This document shows positions 27,330 to 35,423 of a stretch of DNA of 64,000 nucleotides, piece after piece (position 1 is the first letter of the stretch; every line of letters starts with the position of its first letter). The stretch is from Cetobacterium sp. ZOR0034. Its GTDB lineage: Bacteria > Fusobacteriota > Fusobacteriia > Fusobacteriales > Fusobacteriaceae. Under the pieces are notes generated by a model. The model did no database searches, had not been told where the DNA came from, and saw only the letters and a list, made by a program, of their open reading frames with translations. The position numbers were made by a program, and so were the translations under genes. The DNA lies in contig NZ_JTLI01000044.1 in NCBI RefSeq assembly GCF_000799075.1, forward strand, positions 1 to 64,000, written 5' to 3'.

Positions 27330-27346
27330 ATTAATCCTGCCTCCTT

Positions 27347-28645
27347 TTAGAATAGTACTCCTCCGATAACCCCTGCGATTATCAACGGTATATTGTAGTG
27401 TATGAATGTAGGAATACATGTATCCCTTATATGATCATGCTGTCCGTCAGCATTTAATCCAGCTGTTGGTCCTAAAGTTGAGTCTGATGCTGGTGACCCT
27501 GCATCCCCTAGAGCTCCTGCACATGCTATCAAAACGATAGTTCCTAAAGGAGATATCCCTAATTCTATACATAGTGGCACATAAATAGCTGCTAATATAG
27601 GTACTGTTCCGAATGATGTCCCTATTCCCATTGTTACAAAGAGTCCAACTAAAAGCATAACAAACGATCCTAAAAATTTGCTTCCACCTACTACTCCTAC
27701 TACTCCTTGAACCAATGGCGCTATCGCTCCGGTTTGTCTAATTACACTTCCATATCCTGCTGCTACAAGCATAATAAAAGCTATAAGCCCCATTATTCCA
27801 ATTCCACCGCTAACTAATCCATCTATCTCATCCCATTTAATAACTTTTGTCGCTACCATAAACGCAATCGCTACGATTGCTCCTAACGGTAAAGAACCTG
27901 TATATAACTGAATTCCAAATGCTATAATTGCTGAAACCAATGTGTACCAATGCTTTAATTCCATTTTTTCAGGAATATCCTCTGTCATTCCTCCAACTGT
28001 TAAATTTTTATATTCTCTAGGTTTACTATATGATACAAAAACAGCTATCAAAAGTCCTACAAACATAGCTATCCCTAAAATCCAAGTTGATTGCCACACT
28101 TGGCTTAATTCTACATTCATTCCATTACTTACAATCTGGTCTCTTATTATTCCATGGAAGATTAATCCAAATCCAACTGGAAGAACAATATATGGCATTT
28201 TTAATCCAAATGTTAACGAACAAGCCATCGCTCTTCTATCCATTTTCAACTCATCCATTAACTTTAATAATGGAGGAATTAAAATTGGAATAAATGCTAT
28301 ATGAACTGGGATTAAATTTTGAGAAAATGATGCTATTACAGCTACAATAAGTGCTAAAATCCATTTTTTCCCACTAACTATCTTAGATATCTTTTTAGAT
28401 AAAAGTGCTGCAACTCCTGTGCTATTTATAGCCACCGCTAAAGTTCCTAAAAGAATGTAACTCAAAGCTGTCTCTGAATTTCCTCCCATTCCACCAATCA
28501 ATGTTTGCATGGTTTCTCCTATACCTATTCCCGAAGTTACACCTGCCACCAAAGCTGCCACTAATATTGCTAGAATTACATTCAACTTTAATAAACTAAG
28601 TACAATCATAGTAGTAACTGAAAGTATTACTGGATTAAAAATCAT
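27347..28645 (-). CDS. NhaC-like transporter of the YuiF type, probable histidine permease
   Basis: A 432-aa membrane protein with about eleven hydrophobic segments and the Na+/H+ antiporter-like (NhaC/YuiF) fold. Visible family segments are SQNLIPVHIAFIPILIPPLL near residue 110, GIGTSFGTVPILAAIYVPL near 335 and ACAGALGDAGSPASDSTLGP near 370. It is first in the operon with hutH, ftcD, hutI and the cyclodeaminase, which supports histidine uptake; the substrate is inferred from that position, and family members are often annotated only as Na+/H+ antiporters. GGGAGGG precedes the ATG. Confidence 0.8.
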   Translation of the reverse strand: MIFNPVILSVTTMIVLSLLKLNVILAILVAALVAGVTSGIGIGETMQTLIGGMGGNSETALSYILLGTLAVAINSTGVAALLSKKISKIVSGKKWILALIVAVIASFSQNLIPVHIAFIPILIPPLLKLMDELKMDRRAMACSLTFGLKMPYIVLPVGFGLIFHGIIRDQIVSNGMNVELSQVWQSTWILGIAMFVGLLIAVFVSYSKPREYKNLTVGGMTEDIPEKMELKHWYTLVSAIIAFGIQLYTGSLPLGAIVAIAFMVATKVIKWDEIDGLVSGGIGIMGLIAFIMLVAAGYGSVIRQTGAIAPLVQGVVGVVGGSKFLGSFVMLLVGLFVTMGIGTSFGTVPILAAIYVPLCIELGISPLGTIVLIACAGALGDAGSPASDSTLGPTAGLNADGQHDHIRDTCIPTFIHYNIPLIIAGVIGGVLF

Positions 28646-28695
28646 ATTGGCCCTCCCATTTTAATTTTTTAACTTCAATATTCTAAGTGGTACTA

Positions 28696-28724
28696 ATATT
28701 ACCTCACAGATATAATGAAGTCAA
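28696..28724 (-). promoter_or_regulatory. Promoter of the histidine-degradation operon
   Basis: Minus-strand TTGACT (28719-28724), 17 bp, TAATAT (28696-28701), about 50 bp upstream of the transporter ATG. It starts directly downstream of the hydF terminator. No clear HutC-type operator was recognised. Confidence 0.7.
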
Positions 28725-28730
28725 TAGCAA

Positions 28731-28773
28731 TATAAAAAAAATCCCTCACCAATATAGAAAATATTAGTAAGGG
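28731..28773 (-). terminator. Terminator after hydF
   Basis: CCCTTACTAATAT and ATATTGGTGAGGG (minus strand) pair with two G-U wobbles around a short loop, followed by a run of eight T. It ends the hydEGF transcript. Confidence 0.88.
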
Positions 28774-28782
28774 TGTATAAAA

Positions 28783-29970
28783 CTATTTGAATATTTCTAA
28801 GGATTTATCTAAAATCCCTGTAACTTCTGCTATAACTAAACCATAATTTGTAATTGGTACATTTGAACCCATCGATTCATCTATTCTACTTTGCATAAGT
28901 TTTTTATTTATCATGCAAGCACCACAGTGAATAACTAAAGAGTATTTCGATAAATCCTCTGGGAAGTCTTTTCCACCCATAAAATCAAACTCAATCTCTT
29001 TGCCACAATAGTTTCTTACTAACTTTGGAATCTTTACTCTTCCAATGTCCTCATGAGATGTATTGTGTGTACAAGTTTCCGCTATCAGTATTTTATCTCC
29101 ATGATTTAAAGCTTTTAACTTCTTAACGCCTCTAACCAAATCTTCTAAATCTCCCTTTTGTCTTGCAAAAAGTATTGAGAAACTTGTCAACTTAGCTCGA
29201 TTATTTAAAATTTTATCTACATTTTTAAAAGCTTGAGAATCAGTTACTACTAAGTCTATATCCTTTATATCTTCTAATGCACTTTCAAGTTCTGTGTCTC
29301 TAACCACATAACTTTTTATCCCATGATCAAGACACTCTCTTATCACTTGAACTTGAGGAAGAATTAGTCTCCCTTTCGGCGCTTCAGAATCCACTGGAAC
29401 TACCATTACAACTTTTCCATTATAAGGAACTAAGTCTCCTAAAAGTTTCGGTTCTTCTTGCTCTTTTTGAATCTCTTTCAAAATTTCATTTTTTAAATTC
29501 AAAATACTACTTCTATCTTTTGTTGAAACAAAAATAGATTTAGGAAAAATCTTTTTTATTGTAGATTTTACTTCATCTGTTAATAGTTCTGATTTATTTA
29601 GTATCAATCGAAATGGAATATTATATTTTTTAAATTGAATCTCTTGATCTTTATAAAATGCCATATCAATTTTTGTTGCATCCATAACTAATAACGCAAA
29701 ATCTGTTCTTTTTAACTCTTCTAAACTTTTCTTTACTCTTAATCTACCTAAAGGAGTATTATCCTCTAATCCAGCTGTATCTATAAATAAAACTGGACCA
29801 AATGGCAAAAATTCCATAGCTTTTGTCACAGAATCAGTGGTTGTTCCCTCTATATCTGAAACGATAGATATCTCTTGCTCTGTTATAGCATTCAGTAATG
29901 AAGATTTTCCAGAGTTTGTTTTACCAAAAATTCCTATATGTAACCTATTTGAATTGGGTGTATTTTTCAT
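28783..29970 (-). CDS. hydF: [FeFe] hydrogenase H-cluster maturation GTPase HydF
   Basis: 395-aa scaffold that carries the 2Fe precursor and delivers it to apo-hydrogenase. The N-terminal GTPase has P-loop GIFGKTNSGKSSLLN (near residue 15), DIEGTTTD, DTAGLED and NKSE. The C-terminal domain has HNTSHEDIGRVKIP and a CxHx(~45)HCGxC-like cluster set, here CTHN near 300 and HCGAC near 350. It is last in hydE-hydG-hydF, 14 bp after hydG. It presumably serves the hydrogenase at 19483-21414, the only one in the window. Confidence 0.96.
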   Translation of the reverse strand: MKNTPNSNRLHIGIFGKTNSGKSSLLNAITEQEISIVSDIEGTTTDSVTKAMEFLPFGPVLFIDTAGLEDNTPLGRLRVKKSLEELKRTDFALLVMDATKIDMAFYKDQEIQFKKYNIPFRLILNKSELLTDEVKSTIKKIFPKSIFVSTKDRSSILNLKNEILKEIQKEQEEPKLLGDLVPYNGKVVMVVPVDSEAPKGRLILPQVQVIRECLDHGIKSYVVRDTELESALEDIKDIDLVVTDSQAFKNVDKILNNRAKLTSFSILFARQKGDLEDLVRGVKKLKALNHGDKILIAETCTHNTSHEDIGRVKIPKLVRNYCGKEIEFDFMGGKDFPEDLSKYSLVIHCGACMINKKLMQSRIDESMGSNVPITNYGLVIAEVTGILDKSLEIFK

Positions 29971-29984
29971 AATAAACTCCTTCT

Positions 29985-31376
29985 TTAAAGATATAAATCT
30001 CTCTCTCCATTTTTTATTTTTTCTAATTTTTCTACTGTCAGTTTTTTTATATCCTCTCTAACAATTGTTTGAATCTCTCTTTCTATAACCTCTTCAACTT
30101 TTTCTGTCAGTTCTTTATCGCCATAGTCCATTGCATACTCCATTAAAGTTAAAAGTGCATTTGGTGAACATACATTCTGAATATTTCCACTTTTAGCAAG
30201 TTGCATAAATCTATCTCCAGTTCTTCCCATTCTATAGCAAGCTGTACAATAACTCGGAACACAATCTTGATCTAATAGTTCTTTTAAAACCTCTAAAGGG
30301 GTTCTGTGATCAGCTAATTCAAACTGAGTTCTAGTTTTTCCTTCTTCTCTATCTGTGTATCCTCCAACATCAGCTGATGATCCTGCACTTATTTGTGATA
30401 TTCCATATTTTATAAGCTCTCTTCTAAGCTCTGCAGTTTCTCTAGTTGATAAAATCATTCCTGTAAAAGGGACTGCCAATCTTATAATAGCAACTATATT
30501 TCTAAAAGTATCGTCATCTATTTGATGTGGATATTCTTCTAAACTCATTCCCTCTGCTTTCTTTATTCTCGGAACCGAAATCGTGTGGAATCCTACCCCA
30601 TACTCTTTTTCCAAATACTCATTATGTAACATAAGTGCTATTATTTCATATCTATAATCCGCCAATCCAAATAACACACCAGCACCTACATCATCAATAC
30701 CAGCTTTCATGGCTCGAGAAAAAGCATTTAAATGATATTCATAATCACCTTTTAAAGATTTCGGATGAACTCTTTCATATGTTGGCTTATGATAAGTTTC
30801 TTGGAAAAGAATATATGTACCTATCTCTGCATCTTTTAATTTTTTATAATTTTCTACAGTTGTTGCAGCTATATTAACATTTATTCTTCTAATAGATCCA
30901 TTTTCAAATTTTGTACTGTAAACAGCATCAATAGCCTCTAAGGTATATTCAATTGGGACATTTACAGGATCTTCACCTAGCTCTAATGCAAGTCTTTTAT
31001 GACCCATCTTTTCTAAAAGCCTAACCTCATTTTGAATTTGTTCTCTTGAAAGCTTTTTTCTTTCAAACTTATTATCTCTTTTATAACCACAATAAGTGCA
31101 GTTGTTTACACAATAATCACTCACATATAACGGTGCAAAAACAACTATTCTATTTCCATATATAGACTTTTTTAACTCACCTGCAATTTCATAAAGTCTT
31201 TTTTTCTGCTTCTCATCTTTTATTTCTAAAAGTGAAGCAACCTCACTGTGAGTTAATCCCTCTTTATTTTTTGCTTTATTTAGAACTCTTTCAATCTCTT
31301 CATAACTAGTATTTTTAGAATTTTTCAATAGGTTTTCAATATAATTTTGATCAATAAAATTTATTTCCTTTTCCAT
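29985..31376 (-). CDS. hydG: [FeFe] hydrogenase maturase HydG (tyrosine lyase)
   Basis: 463-aa radical SAM enzyme that cleaves tyrosine to make the CO and CN ligands of the H-cluster. The radical SAM CX3CX2C motif is CVNNCTYCGYKRDN near residue 90, and the C-terminal auxiliary cluster motif is YCTACYRMGRTGDRFM near 385. Both match HydG rather than ThiH, which lacks the second cluster. The start overlaps the end of hydE by 16 bp, with AGAGGAG inside hydE. Confidence 0.97.
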   Translation of the reverse strand: MEKEINFIDQNYIENLLKNSKNTSYEEIERVLNKAKNKEGLTHSEVASLLEIKDEKQKKRLYEIAGELKKSIYGNRIVVFAPLYVSDYCVNNCTYCGYKRDNKFERKKLSREQIQNEVRLLEKMGHKRLALELGEDPVNVPIEYTLEAIDAVYSTKFENGSIRRINVNIAATTVENYKKLKDAEIGTYILFQETYHKPTYERVHPKSLKGDYEYHLNAFSRAMKAGIDDVGAGVLFGLADYRYEIIALMLHNEYLEKEYGVGFHTISVPRIKKAEGMSLEEYPHQIDDDTFRNIVAIIRLAVPFTGMILSTRETAELRRELIKYGISQISAGSSADVGGYTDREEGKTRTQFELADHRTPLEVLKELLDQDCVPSYCTACYRMGRTGDRFMQLAKSGNIQNVCSPNALLTLMEYAMDYGDKELTEKVEEVIEREIQTIVREDIKKLTVEKLEKIKNGERDLYL

Positions 31377-32407
31377 CTGATATTATCTCCTCTTGTTAGT
31401 ATTGGTTCAAATCCTGCTTCTATAACTCCACTTTCTATTTTTAGCTTTTCCTCTGCTGATTCCTTTCCAGAAAAAACTTTTCCATTATAAAGAGCATATT
31501 TTTTTCTATATTCCATAGGAGACAAGTTTGGCATTATAACATTTGCACCAGCCTTGAATCCTTTTTCTCTTCCTTTTGGATCAATTGTTCCTAAAGCTGT
31601 TGTTGCCGGCAATAATACATCTGGCAGTAATAATCTTATTATTGCTAACAGTGTAATTGTATCATATGCAGTTCCACCTTTTTCAGATTTTAAAGGTGTG
31701 TCTTCGTGTGGTATAAAAGGTCCAATTCCTACCATGTGAGGTTTTAACTTCTTTAAGAAAATTAAATCTTTAGCATAATCCTTCATTTGCAAACCAGGCA
31801 AACCTATCAAAAATCCACTTCCTACTTGATAGCCAATCTCTTTAAGGGCCTCTAAGCATTTCTTCCTATTTTCCAAAGACATTTTTGGATGTAACCTATT
31901 ATAAAGATTTTCATCCACAGTCTCGTGTCTTAAAAGATATCTATCAGCACCAGCTTCATAAAGTCTTCTAAATGATTTCTCACCTCTCTCTCCTAAAGAA
32001 AGAGTAATAGCTATATCAGAGTATTCTCTTTTTAAAGTTTTTATTATATCCTCTAAAAGCTCATCTGTAAAATAACTATCCTCTCCTCCTTGGAAAACAA
32101 AGGTTCTGTATCCTAACGAATATCCTCTGTGACAAGAATCCAATATCTCATCTTTAGATAATCTATATCTACTAGCCTTGCAGTTAGATGCCCTAATTCC
32201 ACAGTAAAAACAATCACATTTACAGATATTAGATATCTCTATCAATCCTCTAAAAAAAACTGTTTTACCATAACTTCTCTGTCTAACTTCATAGGCTTTA
32301 TCTATTAGATAATCTCTATCCTCTTCACTTAAATTGCAGAGTAACTCCTCTAACTCAAATTGAGTTAATTCATTATTTTCATACAATTTATCTATTAAAT
32401 ACCTCAT
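31361..32407 (-). CDS. hydE: [FeFe] hydrogenase maturase HydE
   Basis: 348-aa radical SAM protein that works on the HydG-made iron-cysteine complex towards the dithiomethylamine-bridged 2Fe cluster. CX3CX2C is ISNICKCDCFYCGIRASN near residue 62; FQGGEDSYFTDELL near 105 and GFLIGLPGLQMKDY near 198 are typical of HydE/BioB-like TIM barrels. GGAGGTGGGAG precedes the ATG. It is the first gene of the maturation operon; a TATAAT about 40 bp upstream may be its -10 box, but the -35 is weak. Confidence 0.96.
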   Translation of the reverse strand: MRYLIDKLYENNELTQFELEELLCNLSEEDRDYLIDKAYEVRQRSYGKTVFFRGLIEISNICKCDCFYCGIRASNCKASRYRLSKDEILDSCHRGYSLGYRTFVFQGGEDSYFTDELLEDIIKTLKREYSDIAITLSLGERGEKSFRRLYEAGADRYLLRHETVDENLYNRLHPKMSLENRKKCLEALKEIGYQVGSGFLIGLPGLQMKDYAKDLIFLKKLKPHMVGIGPFIPHEDTPLKSEKGGTAYDTITLLAIIRLLLPDVLLPATTALGTIDPKGREKGFKAGANVIMPNLSPMEYRKKYALYNGKVFSGKESAEEKLKIESGVIEAGFEPILTRGDNIRWKRK

Positions 32408-32481
32408 CTCCCACCTCCAAAAGTATATAACATCTCAATTATATACCTTTTTGCTCCAGAAATGAAGTTATATTTTGTTTT

Positions 32482-33462
32482 TTATAGTAATGGAATATCC
32501 TTTGCTTTACACTCTTCTAAAACTTCCTCTGGCCATAAAGATGCTTGAACTTCACCTATATGAAGTTTATCTAAGAAGAATAAACATATTCTAGATTGTC
32601 CTATTCCTCCACCTATTGTATATGGCAATTCTCCTGCTAAAAGTCTTTTATGGAAATCTAAAGTTTTTCTATCTTCCGCTCCCGCAATCTCTAACTGTTT
32701 GGCTAAAGATTCCTCTGATACACGAATTCCCATCGAAGAAAGTTCTAATCCTATTTTTAACGGTTCATAATATACAGTTATATCTCCATTTAAATCCCAA
32801 TCATCGTAATCTGGGGCTCTTCCATCATGCTTCTCTCCTGAAGCTAAAGCCTTTCCGATTTGGCTTATAAATATTGCACCATGTTTCTCTGCATGTTTAT
32901 GCTCTCTTTCCTTTGGAGTCAGTTCAGGATAAAGTGTTTCTAACTCTTGAGAAGTTACAAACGAAATCTCCTCTGGTAATTTTTTTGATAACTGTGGATA
33001 ACTTTCTCTTATATGTTCCTCAGTATCTTTTAGCGAAGTGTATATCTTTTTTACAGTTTCATGTAATTTATCTGTTGTTCTTTCTGATTTATCTAAAACC
33101 TTTTCCCAATCCCATTGATCTACATAATATGAATGTATTGGGCTCAAGTCCTCATCTCTTCTTATAGCGTTCATATCTGTATAAAGCCCTTTACCTGTAT
33201 GGAATCCATATTTATGAAGTGCCATTCTTTTCCATTTTGCTAACGAATGAACAATTACGGCATCCTGTTTACATTTCGTATCAAATGCAACGGCTCTTTC
33301 AATTCCATTTAAATCATCGTTTAATCCACTTTCTGGTGTTACAAACAGTGGTGCTGAAACTCTTGTTAAATCCAATTTTTTAGCTAAATCTCTTTCGAAA
33401 AAGTCTTTTACCTTCTTAATTGCTACCTCTGTTTCCATAATATCTAGTTTTGCCTTATACAT
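32482..33462 (-). CDS. asnA: Aspartate--ammonia ligase (asparagine synthetase A)
   Basis: About 326 aa. Makes L-asparagine from aspartate, ammonia and ATP in the cytosol; it has the class II aminoacyl-tRNA synthetase fold. Recognisable segments are [22 protein letters not shown] near residue 35, [12 protein letters not shown] near 110, [10 protein letters not shown] near 215 and [17 protein letters not shown] near 295. An ATG five codons upstream is part of the GGAGG and is rejected; the ATG at 33462 gives the normal family length. It is preceded by a strong terminator and an Asn-rich leader peptide, indicating control by asparagine supply. Confidence 0.97.
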   Translation of the reverse strand: MYKAKLDIMETEVAIKKVKDFFERDLAKKLDLTRVSAPLFVTPESGLNDDLNGIERAVAFDTKCKQDAVIVHSLAKWKRMALHKYGFHTGKGLYTDMNAIRRDEDLSPIHSYYVDQWDWEKVLDKSERTTDKLHETVKKIYTSLKDTEEHIRESYPQLSKKLPEEISFVTSQELETLYPELTPKEREHKHAEKHGAIFISQIGKALASGEKHDGRAPDYDDWDLNGDITVYYEPLKIGLELSSMGIRVSEESLAKQLEIAGAEDRKTLDFHKRLLAGELPYTIGGGIGQSRICLFFLDKLHIGEVQASLWPEEVLEECKAKDIPLL

Positions 33463-33483
33463 AATTCCTACCTCCATATTTTT

Positions 33484-33538
33484 TTATAAAATAAAAAAGC
33501 TCTCAACATCTCCATCAATGGAAATAGTTAAGAGCTTT
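33484..33538 (-). terminator. Attenuator terminator in the asnA leader
   Basis: On the minus strand AAAGCTCTTAAC and its downstream TATTTCCAT pair with ATGGAGAT and GTTGAGAGCTTT, giving a stem of about 20 bp with one bulge and two G-U pairs, followed by TTTTTTATTTT. It ends about 22 nt before the asnA start, so readthrough is required to express asnA. The 9-nt sequence ATTTCCATT of its left arm (forward 33517-33525) also occurs inside the leader peptide gene (33628-33636), offering a competing pairing partner. Confidence 0.85.
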
Positions 33539-33586
33539 AATTTAACAAAATATAATATACCTATTTTTAGATATACTTATACCAAA

Positions 33587-33736
33587 TTATTTACAGTCAA
33601 ATTTAAATTCTTTATTATTTTCAAAGTAATGGAAATTACACAATACAAATTTCAATAGATTATTATTATTGTTGTTATTATTATTATTCATATTATTAAC
33701 ACAATTATAATTATTATTATTGAAATTTATAAACAT
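33587..33736 (-). CDS. Asparagine-rich leader peptide upstream of asnA
   Basis: A 49-codon reading frame with a perfect ribosome site (AAAAAGGAGG, 5 bp before ATG). Of its 49 residues 21 are asparagine: single or clustered Asn in the first 15 codons, then Met, then ten Asn in a row (codons 17-26; AAT except two AAC), and three more later. It ends with TAA at 33587, about 50 nt before the terminator stem. The arrangement promoter, leader peptide rich in the end product, terminator, biosynthetic gene is the classic layout of transcription attenuation. I infer that ribosome stalling at Asn codons when charged tRNA-Asn is scarce favours readthrough into asnA. It is too short and too repetitive for ordinary gene callers. 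Confidence 0.82.
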   Translation of the reverse strand: MFINFNNNNYNCVNNMNNNNNNNNNNLLKFVLCNFHYFENNKEFKFDCK

Positions 33737-33776
33737 AACTTCCTCCTTTTTAAAAATTTATTTTTACTATGGGGTA

Positions 33777-33805
33777 ATAATAAAACTTTTTTGTATAAAT
33801 GTCAA
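33777..33805 (-). promoter_or_regulatory. Promoter of the asnA leader
   Basis: Minus-strand TTGACA (33800-33805), 17 bp, TATTAT (33777-33782). Expected start is near 33770, giving a 5' UTR of about 34 nt before the leader-peptide ATG and about 300 nt before asnA. It starts right after the stop codon of the HAD phosphatase gene. Confidence 0.85.
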
Positions 33806-33813
33806 GATTTTTT

Positions 33814-34530
33814 TTATAAAATTTCTACATCAGATGAAATTTTATAAATTACATCTTTTCTTTCAACAAAGATTTCTGTTTTATTTCTCAGATGTTCCTC
33901 TGATTTTATTTTTAAAAGTAACTCTCTTGAAGGATTGATAGCTCTAGGGTTTCCAACTAAAGTCAGCATACTATAATCTCCATTTGTGTCTCCATACGCA
34001 TAGCTTTCACTTAAATCTATATCATATTTCTCACAGAAATTATTTATCGCTTTCATTTTATTTTTTGAGTCCCACATTGGAGAAATATCTCCAGATAATT
34101 TTCCATCCTCATAGTGATAGATAGAACCACAATAATCATCAGCACCCCATTTTTTAGCCATTCTAGAAACTAGAAAATCTGGACTTCCAGAAATAAATAT
34201 AACTTTATGACCTTGCTCTTTGTGCCATTTTATCATATCTCTTGTAAATTTATAAACTCTATTTCCTTTAAGTTCTAAAACTTGGTCTGAAATAAAATCG
34301 TTATATTGTAGTGATAACCCTTTTATAGCTTCAACATATGTTGTCGTTATATCTTCTAGATATTTATCGTAATCTCCTACTCTTTCATCCCATTCTTTAA
34401 AAGCATCCTTTACCTTTAGCTCGTACTCTCTAATATCTAAAAGTTCGTATTTTATAAGCTTTTTAAAATGCTCTGTCAATAATGAATTTCTATAAATTGT
34501 TCCATCAATATCAAAAAATGCTGCTTTCAT
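33814..34530 (-). CDS. HAD-superfamily phosphatase (HAD-IB/SerB-like)
   Basis: 238 aa. HAD motif I is FFDIDGTIYRN at the N-terminus (nucleophile D7 and acid D9), motif II VIFISGSPDFLV near residue 115, motif III around K in SKNKMKAI and motif IV YAYGDTNGDYSML near 180. This arrangement matches HAD-IB hydrolases annotated as phosphoserine-phosphatase-like, but the substrate is not evident. AGGAGG precedes the ATG. It lies 23 bp after punA and is likely cotranscribed with it. Confidence 0.85.
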   Translation of the reverse strand: MKAAFFDIDGTIYRNSLLTEHFKKLIKYELLDIREYELKVKDAFKEWDERVGDYDKYLEDITTTYVEAIKGLSLQYNDFISDQVLELKGNRVYKFTRDMIKWHKEQGHKVIFISGSPDFLVSRMAKKWGADDYCGSIYHYEDGKLSGDISPMWDSKNKMKAINNFCEKYDIDLSESYAYGDTNGDYSMLTLVGNPRAINPSRELLLKIKSEEHLRNKTEIFVERKDVIYKISSDVEIL

Positions 34531-34553
34531 AAATCATTACCTCCTATGAGTTA

Positions 34554-35366
34554 TTATAACTCTTTTACTGTTTCAGCAATCCACTTACAGAATCTCTCTC
34601 CTGTCTGATTTGCTATCTCTACAACCTCTTCATGTGAATGTGGCTTCGTTGCAATTCCAGTAGCCATATTTGTGATACAAGATATTCCTAATATTTTCAT
34701 TCCAAGGTAGTTTGCTACAATTGATTCTGGAACTGTTGACATCCCTACTGCTGATGCACCCATTCCCATCATCATGCTCACTTCTGCTGCCGTTTCATAA
34801 GTTGGTCCAGATGATCCTAAGTATATTCCTTCTTCAAACTCTATATTTAATCTATTTGCAACAGATTTTGCTTTTTCTATTAAAGCCTTACTGTAAGTTT
34901 CTGACATATCTGGGAATCTTGGTCCAAATCTCTCATCATTTTTTCCGATTAAAGGATTTGTTCCAAAGAAGTTGATATGATCATTTATAATCATAAGTGT
35001 TCCTGGTTTAAAACTTCTATTAGCTCCACCAGCAGCGTTACTTACAATCATAGTTTCTATTCCAAATTTCTTAAATACATATTGAGGATAAGTAACCTCT
35101 TTCATATTATACCCTTCGTAATAGTGGAATCTTCCTTTCATAACTAAAACTTCAACACCATTTATTGTTCCAAATACAAGTTCTCCTGCATGACCAGCTA
35201 CTGTTGAAACTGGGAAGTTTGGTATCTCTTCATATGGTATAATTATTTTATTCTCCACATACTCTACTAAACCACCAAGTCCAGAACCCAATATTATAGC
35301 TATTTTAGGTCTATTTGTAACTTTTGAATTTAAAAACTCTACAGTTTCCATTACTTTATTATACAT
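34554..35366 (-). CDS. punA: Purine-nucleoside phosphorylase
   Basis: 270-aa trimeric-type PNP. It phosphorolyses inosine and guanosine to free base and ribose 1-phosphate. Conserved parts: AIILGSGLGGLVEYV near residue 25 (phosphate loop), FPVSTVAGHAGELVFG near 55, KGRFHYYEGY near 82, SNAAGGANRSFKPG near 115 and GASAVGMSTVPESIVANYLG near 205, followed by the base-specificity region ISCITNMATG. The Asn in ITNMATG fits a 6-oxopurine enzyme. GGGAG precedes the ATG. Confidence 0.95.
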   Translation of the reverse strand: MYNKVMETVEFLNSKVTNRPKIAIILGSGLGGLVEYVENKIIIPYEEIPNFPVSTVAGHAGELVFGTINGVEVLVMKGRFHYYEGYNMKEVTYPQYVFKKFGIETMIVSNAAGGANRSFKPGTLMIINDHINFFGTNPLIGKNDERFGPRFPDMSETYSKALIEKAKSVANRLNIEFEEGIYLGSSGPTYETAAEVSMMMGMGASAVGMSTVPESIVANYLGMKILGISCITNMATGIATKPHSHEEVVEIANQTGERFCKWIAETVKEL

Positions 35367-35390
35367 AACACTTCTCCCTTATTTTTTTAG

Positions 35391-35417
35391 ATAAAAAGGG
35401 CAGATTACTCTACCCTT
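35391..35417 (-). terminator. Terminator after fabK
   Basis: AAGGGTAGA-GTAA-TCTGCCCTT (one G-U pair) followed by TTTTATC on the minus strand, between fabK and punA. Transcripts from the fabK side should end here, so punA needs its own promoter, which I do not see clearly. Confidence 0.8.
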
Positions 35418-35423
35418 CCATTG

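Noticed and set aside
33659-33720. TTA-rich stretch as a simple microsatellite
   Set aside because: It lies in frame inside a 49-codon reading frame with a perfect ribosome site and promoter, upstream of asnA and a terminator. Coding for Asn explains it better than random repeat expansion.
33478-33770. T-box riboswitch for asnA
   Set aside because: No T-box sequence (AGGGTGGxACCxCG-type) or specifier-loop architecture was found; the leader peptide explains the region.
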